The translations under genes were made by a program, and so were the position numbers. The notes under the pieces were generated by a model. The model did not search any database and was not told the origin of the DNA. It was given only the letters and a program-made list of their open reading frames with translations. Positions 28,501 through 41,919 of a stretch of DNA of 64,000 nucleotides are shown here, piece by piece (the first letter of the stretch is position 1; each line of letters starts with the position of its first letter). The DNA comes from Tetrahymena thermophila SB210 (taxonomy: Eukaryota > Ciliophora > Oligohymenophorea > Hymenostomatida > Tetrahymenidae): contig NW_002476224.1 of the NCBI RefSeq assembly GCF_000189635.1, positions 186,001 through 250,000 of the forward strand, read 5' to 3'.

Positions 28501-31500
28501 TACTAATATTTAAGGTTTCTAACTATTTAGTTAATTTAAATTAACTTCTGCTTATTCTTCTTCATCTTTTGGTTCTTCAATTATTTATGAACACCTATAG
28601 CTAGATTTACCTTTGAATGAATGAGAAACTATAGTTGGAATATTAGAAAAACCAAAGGAAGGATTATTAAGTACTAGAAAAAATGAACTCTCTTTTATCT
28701 TTAATCTTAATAGAACTTACTGCATGCATTATAATAGAAATATATTTTAATATTTGGATTACTTATCTTATATTATTTCCATGACATACTCTTCTAAACT
28801 CATAATTGGTTTCTGATTTTCTTCAAATAAAGAGAGGAAGTCATTTAATGAAAATATTTTACTCATTTTTTTTTTCTTATCAGAATAGTTTTAGAGAAAT
28901 AATTAGAAAAAGAACTTCTTTGTTATGCTCTGCTATTAAAATAGATTTATCGATTCAAATTCACCATTTTCTGGTATGTAAAACATTTTTATCCATCCAA
29001 AGTAAAATTAATTTTCGTTTTGTCTGCTCAAAAATTTTAAAAAGCTCCATCTACTGTTTACAAATCTCTCTTTAAATCGATTAATTAAAACTTCAGAGTC
29101 TTCCATATTTGTAATTCGGCCTAATGCATTTTCCCACCAATAGAAATTATTAACTTTTTCTTATTCATCAGGATAAGAAATGCTATAAATGGCTTATTTT
29201 ATTTTTTATCTTTGTCTAAGAAAAGAACGTTTATGCTTAGGTTTGCTGTTTTATTAAAATATTATTATTTAATTTTATAGAAATTTATATTAATTACTTG
29301 ATGATTGGTGGATCAAAAATTAAGAAAAGCTGTACTTTTGTTACAGCTTATTTAACTTTATTTGCATTCTATATGTAATTCTGTTAATTTTTATCAAAAA
29401 AGAGTATATTTCCGTTCAGTTTACTGCTTTTCTTTAAATGAAACCTGACTAATTAATCAAGCATAATCTAAATTAATGAAGCACTGATAGCATCGATTCC
29501 AAACGGAATTAAATGATTTTATTCTATAAAAAACTACACCTTGTTTGTCTTTTAAAGTTTAATTGACTTATCTATGCATTAAGTTCCTTAAAATATTAAA
29601 TTTTTGATTCTAGGTATTGTAAATGATATCTTATAGTTTTTTTTCAAATAATCAAAAAGTGCACAAAGTACAATTGGCCAAATAGTAGTAATCTTATCTT
29701 AAACAGGTATTTTTTTTATATTAGTTTAGACTTGCAAACTTTACAATATACTATTTCTAAATGTTAAATATTAAAATTAGTTAAAACTTTCTTTTTGAAT
29801 ATTAGTAATATTTGTATCACACACTTATACAATAAGTTTTTCTCTGATAGACTTTACATTATTCTCAAAAGAACTTTTATCAATATCTCTATTCTAACTT
29901 TGCTAGCTTCCGCTACTATTAAGTAGGTTATCAGGAAATAAAAAAAGCTCTTCTACACTAAAACTTAATTAATTCTATTTTTTTTTTTGTAAATTAATGA
30001 ACTGCTTTTAAAAATAATTTTACTTTAATTGTTCTAAAAATGATGTTTGCTGTGGTTTTACTCTATCTCTAAGTGCTTATTACCCATTAAGGATACTTTT
30101 AAAAATCAATCGAACATTGTAAATCATTGTATTCTTTCCACTTTCATATTTTTAAATGAAAAAGATTTAATAAAGTCAAATTAATTATTTTATTTTTTAC
30201 TTTTTCTTCAAAGAATTAAACAAATTGCTTCTAAATGATTGCATTACTCTTCTCTTCTATTGTTTAACTCTAATTTAAAAAGTGTGATTCGCTTTCAGAG
30301 CTGTTGCTAGGAGTGTTAGATGAAGTGTCTTCATAAACTATGTTTTCTTTTTAGTATTACTCTTCTTGGTTTTTATTATTCAATTCGTAAAAAATATCTT
30401 TTTTTTCATTTTCTTAGTATGCCTAAGAAAAACCTTCATATTAGTATTTTAATATTTTTTTTTGTCTTAATTTAGGTGTGTAGTTCATTATTTAACTTTA
30501 ATAATTTTTAATTTTCCCTCTATCTTATAAGTCAAATGAATTTCTCTTTTGCTTACTACTTCTGTGAGTAAATGATTTGATCATATCATAATTAGTATCT
30601 TTCGATGAAACAGCTTATACACCGCAGTCTGTATCTTCCTGTTTGCAGTTACTGTTTGAATTATCTAACATAATTGAATTGATATATTTGAGTTTGATTC
30701 TTTTATCTTTTTAGTTCTATTGGTCGCTAATCTGACTTTAGTCATTTAATTGATTCACTTAAATTGGTTTCACAGAATATTAATCATTTTTTATGTTTTT
30801 ATCTTCTTCGTTTAATTATTTTTTAAAAGTTATTTTTTTAAAAATATTTTGTCTGCACTCTCTGCTATTCATGAAATCTTTAGGATATTAATTTTAAAAG
30901 TAATCTTATAAATAAACAACTTCTTAAATGTCTTTTTAAATGATGTATCTATCTAATTCAGCATCGCTAAATGTAAAAGGTTGATTAACTTAAGTCTTTT
31001 TTTACCCTTAGCTATTTGAAGAATCTAGTCTTTAGTCTGAAAAAATACCAAAATTATTCCAAGATGCATTCTTTTTATTGCTTTTACTGTATTTTCTCGC
31101 TGAAAATACATTTTCTTCATCGAGAGTTGTTGTTTCATCTTAAAATTGCTCTTCATCATCTACTTGAGTATATCCTTGCCAATACTCTAAAAATTTACCC
31201 TAATTCTACAAGTTTTCATAAGAAAATTCTTCTGTGCTACATCTGTGAGGAGTCTATGTTTTACTTGAAGAGGCTTATGTTTTTATTCTTCTATGATTAC
31301 TACCGTTTGATGGTCTTGGAATTAAGTCTTATTGAATAGCTAAAATATTTTTCCATGCTTCTTCATTATTCCCTTCTGTTTAGAATCTATAAACCTTTAC
31401 ATTACTTTAGCTATTTGCTTTTTTGTGCTTGGAAGTAGAATCAGATGGTTATTGGTAATTTTACGGTTTATTTTGTTCAGATTTATTTGCTGCTCCACTC

Positions 31501-34500
31501 TAATATTTTGTATTTATTTATTATTTATTAAAATATGTTTAGTGATTTAATAAATTACTGGACTGCGCTTAATTAATTTTGTGATACTACTAGAGTTGTT
31601 AAGGAGCTTGAATACCAATAAATTTCTGTTATGCATTTATTGGTTAACTATTAAACCTTCTTTCATTATCATTCAGTTAAATTTATTTCTTTTACTAATT
31701 TTACTTAGAATCATATAATGCAGGATAGTTACTTTTTGTTAATTAGCTTTAAGTTTAAAGTTCAGAGTTATATTTCTTAACAGTTTAAGAATTTTGCTTC
31801 GGGTTACTATACTAAAAGAGATACATGTCTTCTGGACTCATTAGATCTCTGCTACTTAATTTAGACATAATTCTGATTATTTTTTTATTTTACTAACCAT
31901 TTTAAGTATTTCCTTAAGAATTAGTTTAGTCATCGTTTATTTTTTTAATTTTTGAAAAAGTCTATTAATCTTCAATGTTTGTCTAAACCTTTGATGGTAC
32001 TTCCTCATTTACAAGTTTTTGCTCATTCTGTTACCTTCCAAAAGGAGAATTTAACTTACTGCTTTACTAAGATTTTGAATTTGGAAAAAATCTTACTAAA
32101 TTAGAAGTTCCAACTTATCTATCAGTAATTGGAGAAACTTAATGAGATAAAGAAGTTTATTATATTTTCGGAGTCGAATTTTATTTCAAGGATATTTATG
32201 ATGAATTATATTGAGAGGGTATTTGTAATTAAATGTTATTTATAGAGTTGAGATTGCTATTACTGTTACACGAAGGAAAATAAGTAGTTTTCGGAGAAGA
32301 TTAACGAAGAGAAACTGGTGAAATTTGCTAAGAAAAAAAGTTTTTCTTGGTTTAATTTTGTTGTGTATTTATAGAAAGTTGATTACGGTCGGTTTATATA
32401 ATTATTTATTTTTAAAGATCATCTAAATTTACCATGCTGCTCCTTGCTTTAGCTTAAATAATTTACTTGAATGTTGATTAGTCTCTACTTGAGAATCTTC
32501 TATGGTTTAAATTTGGGTTTGCAGATTAATCACTAATTTTGTTTTAAAATATAATCATAGGAGGTTCAGCTTAAAGCTAGTCTTCAAGATTGCTCTTTTA
32601 TTAAATTTACATTTTTTCTCCTTAGATTTCTGGTATTTATAAATTAATTGAAGGAATTTCGATCTTAGTTTAGTTTGTTTAAACTAATCCAACCATAGCC
32701 TTTTATTCCTACTTAATTAAATTTTTATTAAGCTAATTAGAATTATCAGGAGTTAGATAAACTTAGTTGGTATTTTAGTAATTTATACCCTAAGTAAAGG
32801 ATTTTATATCTTTTTAATTATCATTTTAACCTAAAAATGGTGTAAGAATATTGTTGGAAGGAGTTATAATGCTTGGTCTGTAATCAAGATTTAATTTGAA
32901 AGATTACTCTGCTAAATCGATCTTCTTTTATTAAAATTGGAAAATACTTTATTCACTTTCATCTAATTTAGATATGCTCTTTGAACCTGATTTTATTCTT
33001 ATCTGAGGATATTCTATCTTTTTTTAAGGAGATTACTGCACTTGTACTGGCTACTGTTTAGTATTATTTTGTAAACCCTCATTCTTAAAGAATATATTTA
33101 AATTTCCACCATACCACTATTTTCCTTACTTAGCTCTACTTTCAGTTTTTGTAAGATATTCTTTAAATTTGTTGTTCTGTTCTGTTTATTTTTAATCCTT
33201 ATCTGAAAAAAGACCATACTTACTCCTCTTTGGAGTGAATGCTTTAACACTACTTCTGTCGGTATCAATTTTTTCTACTTCAAGTTGTATTTTTTCTAAT
33301 TTATTTTACAATTCCTACTGCTCTTTTAAATCAGAAAAGATAGATTTTTTTCTAGTTTAATTACTTGTTTATGGCATCAATAAATTGTTTTAGCCTTGGG
33401 TTTGAATATTATTGCCATTATTTATAATGTAGTTTGAACAACCCAAGAAATGATTAGCTGGTGTTTAATTATCTGAAGAATAAGGAAATTTTTGTAAGCT
33501 ATTTTAAGTATAATTATTTTCTGAAAGTTATATTGAAAACGAATTTCTATGTCTAGCAAAATATTCATTACTTTCACTTGATAATTGCTTATTAAACTCT
33601 TTAGTTAATCTATTAAATCTATTGCTTGCAGGCTAGGTTTCATCTTTCTAGGAATCAGTCTAATTTTTACTATCTGATAATTTATTAGTATAGTCTCTAT
33701 CAGTTTAATTAATACTTTATACTTTTGTAAAATCAATCTTAATATCTCCTACTGAGTTAGGAGAGTGTAACTCAGGTGAAGGATTAAATGAAGAAGAAGC
33801 AGAATATGATGCTTTTATTTAATTTTAAAGCTAAGGTGAAATAATTGCATTAGGAGTAATAAATGGAGATTAGTATGAAGATTTAGTTACCAATAATGAA
33901 GGTCTTTTCTAATCTTTAAATGCCAAAATTTATTATTAATTTTATACTCCACCTTAGCCTTTATTAATGGAGTCTTAACTATTTATTTATTCTGTTTTTT
34001 CTTAAATTTATGTCTCTTAAAATCTTTAAGGGCTATCTTAAGCTAAAATCTAATTATTTTTTTACTCATCTTTATTATTTTATATTGCTGGAGTTTGCTC
34101 CCTTTATTAAGTATTTTGAGTTTCTTTGTCTATTGTGATGTCTTTATTGCTTTCAATTTTAATATTTTCATTTAAAGCAGATTATTGAGTTGATAATTTT
34201 ATTTAATAAAAGTATTAAGGAGTAGGATCTCTTGATTTTGTAAATTTATGAGGAGAGTCATCTTCAAAAGCCTCAGGGATTTATTCAATATGGTTGAATG
34301 AAGATATTTTTTATGTTTAAAAGTTATTGGTAATTGATTTATTTTAAGACTCATTTAAATCTGTAAATGATGGTTACTTTTTATTTTACTTTCTCTCAGA
34401 ATTTATTGTTGTGTCAATAATTTCTGATCTATTAATCTTAGTTATCCTGCTTAAATTATTATTGTTTAAATCTTCTGCATCTTACTTAGGAGATTATTTT

Positions 34501-37144
34501 TAATTAGAAAAGTCTGTTGGTAATGGCCCATTTTTATCTAATTCTATTGCAAAATGTGTAATATCTATTTGCTTACTTGATTGAAGATATAAATTTGATT
34601 TTGGGCTCTCAAAGCAGTCAACTAAAGAAGTTGGAGTTATAGGAATACTCTTAAGTGAATTTCCTTGCTAATAGTTGCTTTTGTTTTCAGATTTTTTTTC
34701 TTTAGGTGACTCAAATTTAATGTGGTTTAGTGAGCCTTACTTTTGATTTTGCAGTTTCTTAATTGGAGAGTCATCTTCACTTTAATTCTCTGGTATAAGA
34801 TGAATCATTCTATTTGAACTTATTTTACTTCTAGCGTTTTTTAAAAAAATAAAAACATCAAAAAAAAAAGAAAAATTTTGTAAGATAAAAAAAAACTTAA
34901 TATTGCTTGTCTTAAATATTTTTTTTGTTGGATGAAATAAAGTTTATAATCAAATAAATTTGTTTTTTGTTTACTACGAATGCTCTTAGTATGCGAAATT
35001 AAAATTTTTTGTATTAGATAAGCTCTTATCTTGAGTTTCAGAGTAGTTAGTATTAGGAACTTCTAGAAAAGAGTTACGTTTTTTTTAACCTGTCATTATT
35101 GTGTATGAGCTAATTTTTTTTTCTGAGCCTCCTGCTTCTATGTTTTACAAAGATTTTATGCTCATCCTAGAATATCTTCTAATTGAAGTTTAAGATTCAT
35201 TATTCGATCGATTCGATTACATACTGTTACTCCTTGATCGAGGAGATGATATATCTTCTTTGCTGCTGTTTGATTCTTCAGATTCTGTTACTTAGGAAGT
35301 TATTTTTTTAATTGAAATAATTTTTTCTTATTTATCTTGATTTATTTCCTCTAAATCTTATTTTAACTCTTCTTTGCTTTCTTATATTTCCAAGCCATTA
35401 TCAAAATTTTGAATAGTTGTAGGAAATTATTTAGGAAGATTGAAAAACTTATTTTAATCAAAGAATTAAGAATTGATTTAAATTAGATCCATTCCATCCT
35501 AATTATCATCTATTTCCTATTTAATTTGAGATATAGGTTTTAAATTTGTTGAATTTCTAGGTTTTGTTTCATCTACAAGCCTCTATGCTAAGTTCTTTAA
35601 AAAAGCTTGCTGCTATTTTTCTCTCATTTTCATATCACTGTTTATATCTCCATTTTCTATATTTTGTTTATCTCCTTTAGGAATAATTTCGATGTTTCTC
35701 TGAGTTTCAGGATCCTTTTATGCAACATTATCTTTTTCATCTCTAGATTATATTGATTTTTTAAACTCATCTACTTAACTGTATCCTGAGTTTTTAGTTG
35801 TAGGGTCTTAGTTTTAAAGATTATCTTCTATCTTCTCTTAATTTGATATAGCTTCAATATTCTATCCTGCTTATTCTGCAACTTTTTCAAACCCTTCAAA
35901 ATTTATTTAAGGGACTTCTATTTTTGATGAAAAAGTGTCTTTAGGGGATCTCTATGAAACTACTGTACCATCTTCATCTTTTACCATTATTTCAAATTTA
36001 GATTTACCATACTAATCTACCTTTTTTCTGAATGTATCACCACCTTATTAATAGTTTACAGGGCTATTATAATTTCTATTTGTACTTGCCCCGTTTTATA
36101 ATTTAATTATCCTAAATTTTTCTGCAATATTAGCTGAAACCTATGAAGATAAGGGCAGAGGACTTACTAGTGCTATTTATGATATCTAAGAAGGTTCGTC
36201 TGGAGAATTTTAAGACTCTTCTTTTTACTATTGTTGCTGCTAATCTTATTTTTTTTTATTCTCAGACTTTTAAATTATGACAGCAATCAATCTATAAAAT
36301 TTATTAAATATTTTTTAATATATCTGTTAAAAGTAAGTAAGTAAATAAATAAATTAGTTAAATATTTGAAAATTAATTTTGGGTTCATTTTTATTTATTT
36401 GAAATTTAATTACTCTTTCAATGCTGTACTATGCAATTTTTTAATTTTTTTTACTACTTTGGAATCAGCCTCTAAACGCAACAAGTAATAATTTGTTTCT
36501 ATAAAATTTAAAATTGAGCGAGCCCATAATTCTGCATTTTCATAATCTCTAAGCCTTAATTTGCATTTTACTATTTTAACATATGCCTAGACATAAATAA
36601 GCAGATCATTTTGAAGGAAATATCGCCCAACATCATCAATATTTTTTTCTATAATTTAAACACCTCTGAGGAATGAATTGACAACTAGATCGTTGTCTTA
36701 ATTGAAAAATTCGTAAATCATTCCACACCCAACATAAATCCTAAATGGAACTAAAACATTAATTGGTTTTTTTTTATACTCTTCTAATTTTGATGCGCAT
36801 TCTATATAAGTTTCGCATTATTATAATAATAAATTGTATTAATTTGTCAAAATATAGTAGTTAGATCTATCTATTTCCACTAAATATTTGTAGAAGTTAA
36901 CATCATCTTCTTACGCACTTCTATTTATCTTTTTTCTTTTTTCTACATAGTCATCTGCTTTCTGTAAGTAAAAATATCCTAAATCAGGTTTGAAGTCATC
37001 CATAAACAACTAAGAGTATTATCTCATGAAAAGAATTTTCAGTTTTATAAAATCCCACTCATCCTTTAAATTTAAAGTTGTTCTTATTTTTTTATAAACT
37101 CTGTAGCCTTTACTTAATCTTTTTTCTAACTCATCTAAATCCAT
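25561..37144 (-). CDS. Giant protein, unrecognised family, tandem paralog A
   Basis: Longest gene here: eight exons (introns 36292-36413, 34831-34977, 30134-30200, 29246-29297, 28019-28356, 26752-26821, 26514-26573) leaving 3576 codons and ending NESIFSK then TGA. The first exon (MDLDELEKRLSK, ~243 residues) is helical and TPR-like, including GVQIIEKNIDDVGRYFLQ, which lines up with AIQIGLSIESLLKRYFLV in paralog B. Residues ~244-2225 are a disordered stretch rich in Q, N, S and K with many SP and short charged motifs. The C-terminal ~1350 residues are ordered: TTIWPIVLCALFDYL, NNFYWWENALGRITNMED, GKLIVRVTVYEN, AWEDIIQHLQIVQQ, NYDILMRY, IADGFY. No signal peptide, membrane span or catalytic motif is evident. 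It lies head-to-tail with B and its 3' end is about 1 kb from B's start, so tandem duplication is likely. Function unknown. Confidence 0.85.
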
Positions 37145-38510
37145 GACAACTATGCTCTATTTCTTTTTACTCTCCTAGTTTAGCCATAATAATTTTTAAC
37201 ATTTTAAATAAAGTAAACAAAAAAAATAAAATAAAATTAAACGAAGCCATCTTAAATATTTGATTGCAAATCTTTACTTCAAAAGAGAATAATATATGAT
37301 TTATTAATGCAGATAATAAAATGATTAAAAAAAACGTATTACTTCTCTATTTACGAATTCCATATTAAGGAGATTAATAGGGTAATTAAAGAGAAATTCT
37401 AATCTTTCATATTCTATGTAAAATATGTAATGAATGGTTCTAAACTTTTCTCTTAATTTTGAAGACTTTTAAGGATTCATAACTAATAATACAAAACCTT
37501 TTCAGTACTTTGATGTGAGAATTAGTAAAACTTAATTAATTTTTCTACAAATAGTACCTGATTCTTTTTGTTTTTTGTTAAATTGCTAAGAAATTTATTA
37601 ATTTTTTCATTCGAGCAAAATATCTTTCTTTCATCCATCCAATTAATTTGTTTTTGAGTAATAGTGCTAATGAAATTTTTAGGCAACCTAATATAAAAAA
37701 CATTTACCACATTCATTAAACGCATTCCTTGAATTTTATACTAATAACAAAAATAATTAATTTTTAACAAGTTTTCTATTAGTATTTATTTATTTTAAGT
37801 GTAAAATTATTGAAAAAGTTAATAAATATTCGATCACCTTTTTACTGTTGATTGAAGATAATCAAATAATGTAAATTTTTTAATTTGAAAAAAATAATAT
37901 CCAATCTATAAAGTTCTAAAAAATAAAGCTATTAAATCAAATACTTGTTGATTGAATGAGTGAAGATAATCAAATAATGAAAATTTCTTAATTTGAAAAA
38001 AATAAATATCCAATCTAAAGTCCTAATAAATAAAGCTATAAAATCAAACTAAAAAAAACTTACATTTGTATTAAATTTGATTTTTATTTAATATAAATTG
38101 TTTGAAATATTTAATTCTACATTTTTTTTGTAGTAATTTGTTGAATTTTATTGGATTAGTTAAATAATAATTAAATTTTATTTAAACATTTTTTGGTTAG
38201 ATTTCCATTTTTTTAAATATCTAGGATTATAAATGGTTAAAATAATTTAATGCTTACAGAAAACTTCCTTAATTATTTGAAATTTTAGCTAAATTTTTAA
38301 TTTTGATTTAGTTAAAAGCATGAATTTCGTTATATTAAACATTAATTTACTTTTCGATCTTTTTATTATATTTACTAGTTTTTTTATTGAAGTTTAAAGA
38401 TCATTTGTGCTTTATAAAAATTATTTACTTTGCAAATATATTTAATTAACTTTTAATTATTACATCAAAATATTCATAATTACTACAAATAAAAAAAGCA
38501 ATAAGCTATA
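37145..38510. other. Divergent intergenic region with 100-bp tandem repeat
   Basis: This region separates the start of the giant gene (-) from the start of the ULK-like kinase (+), so it should hold both promoters. A frame of about 80 codons on the minus strand (37477-37725) is at chance level for this code. The clear structure is the 100-bp tandem duplication at 37847-38048. Confidence 0.5.
37847..38048. repeat. Two-copy tandem repeat, ~100-bp unit
   Basis: Copy 1 starts at 37847 and copy 2 at 37947, both with gttgattga. Each goes through gaagataatcaaataatg, ttaatttgaaaaaaataa, atatccaatct and aataaagctat before ending at aaatcaaa. Copy 2 has a small insertion (atgagt) and a few substitutions. 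It lies in the divergent promoter region about 460 bp upstream of the kinase start. Confidence 0.9.
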
Positions 38511-40736
38511 ATGGATGACTGGGTAACTAAAAAAATAGATTAGTATATACTTGTGAATCATAAATTAGGTAGAGGATCATATGGTACTGTATATAGAGGA
38601 TACTTAGAATAAGATGAAAATTAAATGATTGCAGCAAAATAAATTCCTATTAAAGAAATATGTTCATCTACATCTAGGATTTAATATATAAAAAGAGAGA
38701 TTGAAAATCTTTAAAAAATAGATAGTAAATGTAAAATTTTTTATTTATTGTTAGATTTAAGCACGTGTAATAGTATAAATATAAAAGTTCTATGTAGAAT
38801 CAGATTAATTGCATATTTTAAACACCCTATTTCACATTCATTTTATTGATGAAATTGAATATCACTAATAATTTAAAATTAATAATAAAAAGATGTTGTG
38901 AAGTTGTTTGGTGTTTCAAGAACATAAACAAATTTGTATATGTTTTTGGAATATTGTGTTGATGGAGATCTTAAATCATATTTAAAAAAGAAGGAAAATA
39001 AAATACTTAGCGAACCAGAAGCAATTAAAATTTTTAAGCATATTGTTGAAGGGTTTAAAGAACTAAATAAGTATAAAATAATTCATAGAGATATCAAGCC
39101 AGCAAATTTACTTATAAGTAATGGGATAGTAAAGCTTGCTGATTTTGGTTTTTCTAAAGTTGTCGAAGATGAAGAAGCTAGACTTAGATCATTTATAGGA
39201 TCGCCTCTTTATATGGCTCCAGAACTTTAAGAATAAATGCCTTTTTCTTCAAAATGCGATGTTTGGAGCACTGGTATAGTACTTTATGAAATGTTATATG
39301 GCAAAACACCATGGAATGGCTCATCATAATTAAATTTATTTGAAAATATTAAAAACTAACCTTTAGTCTTTCCTGATGAGCCTATTAGGTCAAACAAACT
39401 TAAATCTCTTATCAAAAAGATGCTTTAGTACTATGAAAAAGACAGAATTAGCTGGTCAGAAATATTTGATGATGACTTAATTAATGGTGTTCGCAAAAGT
39501 ATGGAAGAAAGCTTCAGAAAAAGAGATTTAGTGGAAGGTTTTTTAGAAAAGTCTATATTAGAAAATGAAGCCTATATTTAAAAGAATCTTGTGGTTGATT
39601 ATTTAGCCCATATAGAAGAAGAAGAAGATGATGAATATGAAAGAGAAAGAAAAAAGACTAATGGACACTCAAATCATGCTAAAAATAATTAAAAGAAAAT
39701 AAATAAATAAATTGATGAAGATGATAATGATGATTTAGTAGCTTCAGAAGAAAATCATACTGAAATTATGGACGAAAATCGTAGTGGAGCTTAATATTAA
39801 GTGAAACAACTTTAGTTCAAAACAAAAGCAAATTCATCAAACTTAATCACTTTTTAAGATTCAAAATCTAGTATTTCCCCTAAAATAAAGTAGGAATTAA
39901 AAATTGAGTCTTAAAGTAGTTTTGAAAACTAAAAATCAAAAGGGACCTAAAAGTCAATTGACTTCTTCTTTGGAGAAACATCTGAAGAAAAATACACTTT
40001 TGAAGAGAAAGCTGAATAATTAATAAAAGATTAAATAGATGCAGAAAAAATGAGAAAAAATATTTTAAAAGTAAACGAGTATATTTTATATGAAAGAAAC
40101 GTTAGCTTCTTTTACAACTTTGTTATATAGAAATTAATACTTGCTTACAATGAAAAAACATTAAAGATTCCTCAAGATTTATATTACAGGGTTATATTTA
40201 TTATTAGTAAATGTTAAACTATAAATCTCAACAAAGTTATAACCATGTTGACTTCACCCAAAAGCGAATTTAGTCAAGCTATTTGGGATTAGTATTAATT
40301 ATCTCTTGATTATTTAAAAACATAGAAGCTTTTAATTTAGGACTGTTGGTATGCCAAGAAGTTTAACTAAGAGCTATTAAAAAAAACAACTCAAATAGTC
40401 AACGAAGTTCTCAAAAAGGAATCAAATCCCCAACAAATTACATTCTTGAAACTCTACTAAGGTGTTTTAAACCAAAAAATGGATTATGATTCAACTTTTA
40501 AGCAAGCTTATCAAAAAACCCTCTCTGAATTAATATAATCTGCCAAGCAGCAAGCTATAGAGACTGATAAGAAAGATGCTTTAATTATCTTTAAGTATTT
40601 ATTTGTTTGTCAAAACCCATATAGCATTTTTAAAAATTCAGAATTTGACTTCAGTAGATTCTACGAACAGCTTGAAAATATTAAACTGTAACAGCTAAGA
40701 TAAGAAATATTATAAAACCCCTCATTTAAATAGTGA
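38511..40736 (+). CDS. ULK/Atg1-like serine/threonine kinase
   Basis: Two exons, with intron 38731-38892 joining QKIDSK to YVVKLFG, give 687 residues. The start MDDWVTKKI precedes the glycine loop (LGRGSYGTVYRG); the ATP lysine is in AAKQIPI. The catalytic loop is HRDIKPANLL (~137), the metal motif DFGFSK (~155) and the activation segment FIGSPLYMAPEL (~177). These fit the ULK/Atg1 and related branch, where GSPLYMAPE is common. After ~265 comes an acidic, low-complexity linker (EEEEDDEYERERKK, EDDNDDL). The last ~250 residues are helical and could be an MIT/EAT-like tail of the Atg1 type, though I cannot show that from sequence alone. All catalytic residues are intact. Autophagy or ciliary ULK roles are both possible. 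Confidence 0.85.
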
Positions 40737-41919
40737 TTATCACAAAGTAACAAAATACTAACAATTTAGCAAACAAATAAATTAAATTTTTAATATTTTT
40801 TTTAAAGATATAATAACATATCTACTTTTTCAATGATTTCATTAAAATTAAGGTTCATCCATCCATACATACATAATTTTTTATTTAAATAATGTATAAT
40901 TTATATTACTATTAATTAATATTAATAATTTAATTCTTAAAAACTTAATTCTAAAATTTAAATAAATTTTTACAAATATTTTTGATCAATCAGTCACTTC
41001 TTATTTAAGTCTAATTTTTCAAAATTATAAATTACCATTAAATAATTAATAAAATTTTTTTATTATTTTATTTTTCTTCCTTTGAAAATAGCAAAATATT
41101 TTCTGCCAAATTTTAAAGTATATTTAATTGAATGTTTCTTAAACAAAAATTGTTATTACTTCACTAACTAGTTTAACCAACTCAATAAAATCCTTACATT
41201 CAATAGAAATAAATAGCCTTAGCTTCTTACAACAAATCGTACTATAGCTTCATTAATAGCCTTGGACTTCTAATTTCTTAAAAAAATAATTCAGCCAATC
41301 TATTAATCTTAATTAAATCAAATGCTTATTTTATAAATTAAATGTCCCTATTTAAAATGAAGGTGAATTAAATGAAATTTTTGTATTGCTTTAATTATTT
41401 AAATTTTGAAATTCTTAGCAAATATAAATATACCACAATTTTATGGAAAAGAACTTAATAAAATTTTAAATCTTTCAGAAGTGTTCTTTTAAATAAAATT
41501 GCATATATTATAGAAACAAGATAGAAAATATTTAAATTAAATTTAGTGATTATAAATTATTTTGGATAAAAACTTTCTATAGTTAAAGAATTAATTTATG
41601 TTTATTTTATTTTATTTTATTTTAGTTTAGATTTGTTCATAAGAAAATAGTGATTAAAGAATAAAATTATTTAAATATAAACTAAACTATCATTATTATT
41701 ATTAGCATAATCATTTTTGTTTGAAATAAATTTTTTTTCATTATTTTTTTAAGCGAACAATTTATAATGAAAATTTATTTAACACTTATAAATAAAGTTA
41801 ACTTTTTTATCCACAAATGTTTGTTAAAAAGAAATTAAATAGAGACTGAAAAAGAATTAATATTGTTTAGATTAAGTAGAAGCAATAGAGAACTGAAATT
41901 AAAAAATTAATTCCTTATA
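40737..41919. other. Intergenic between kinase and hybrid kinase
   Basis: About 1.2 kb of AT-rich DNA. A frame of about 170 codons starts at ATG 41131 and runs to TGA near 41651. It has no recognisable motif, and its composition drifts to Y/F/I-rich noise, so I do not call a gene. The rest is presumably the 5' flank of the gene at 41920. Confidence 0.45.

Noticed and set aside
37477-37725. About 82-codon minus-strand frame starting MRLMNVVNVFY
   Set aside because: Chance-level length under the ciliate code, no domain, and no matching exon nearby. A remnant cannot be excluded.
41131-41651. Frame of about 170 codons on the plus strand
   Set aside because: With TGA as the only stop and AT-rich DNA, frames of this length occur by chance. 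No motif, and the composition slides into Y/F/I-rich noise.
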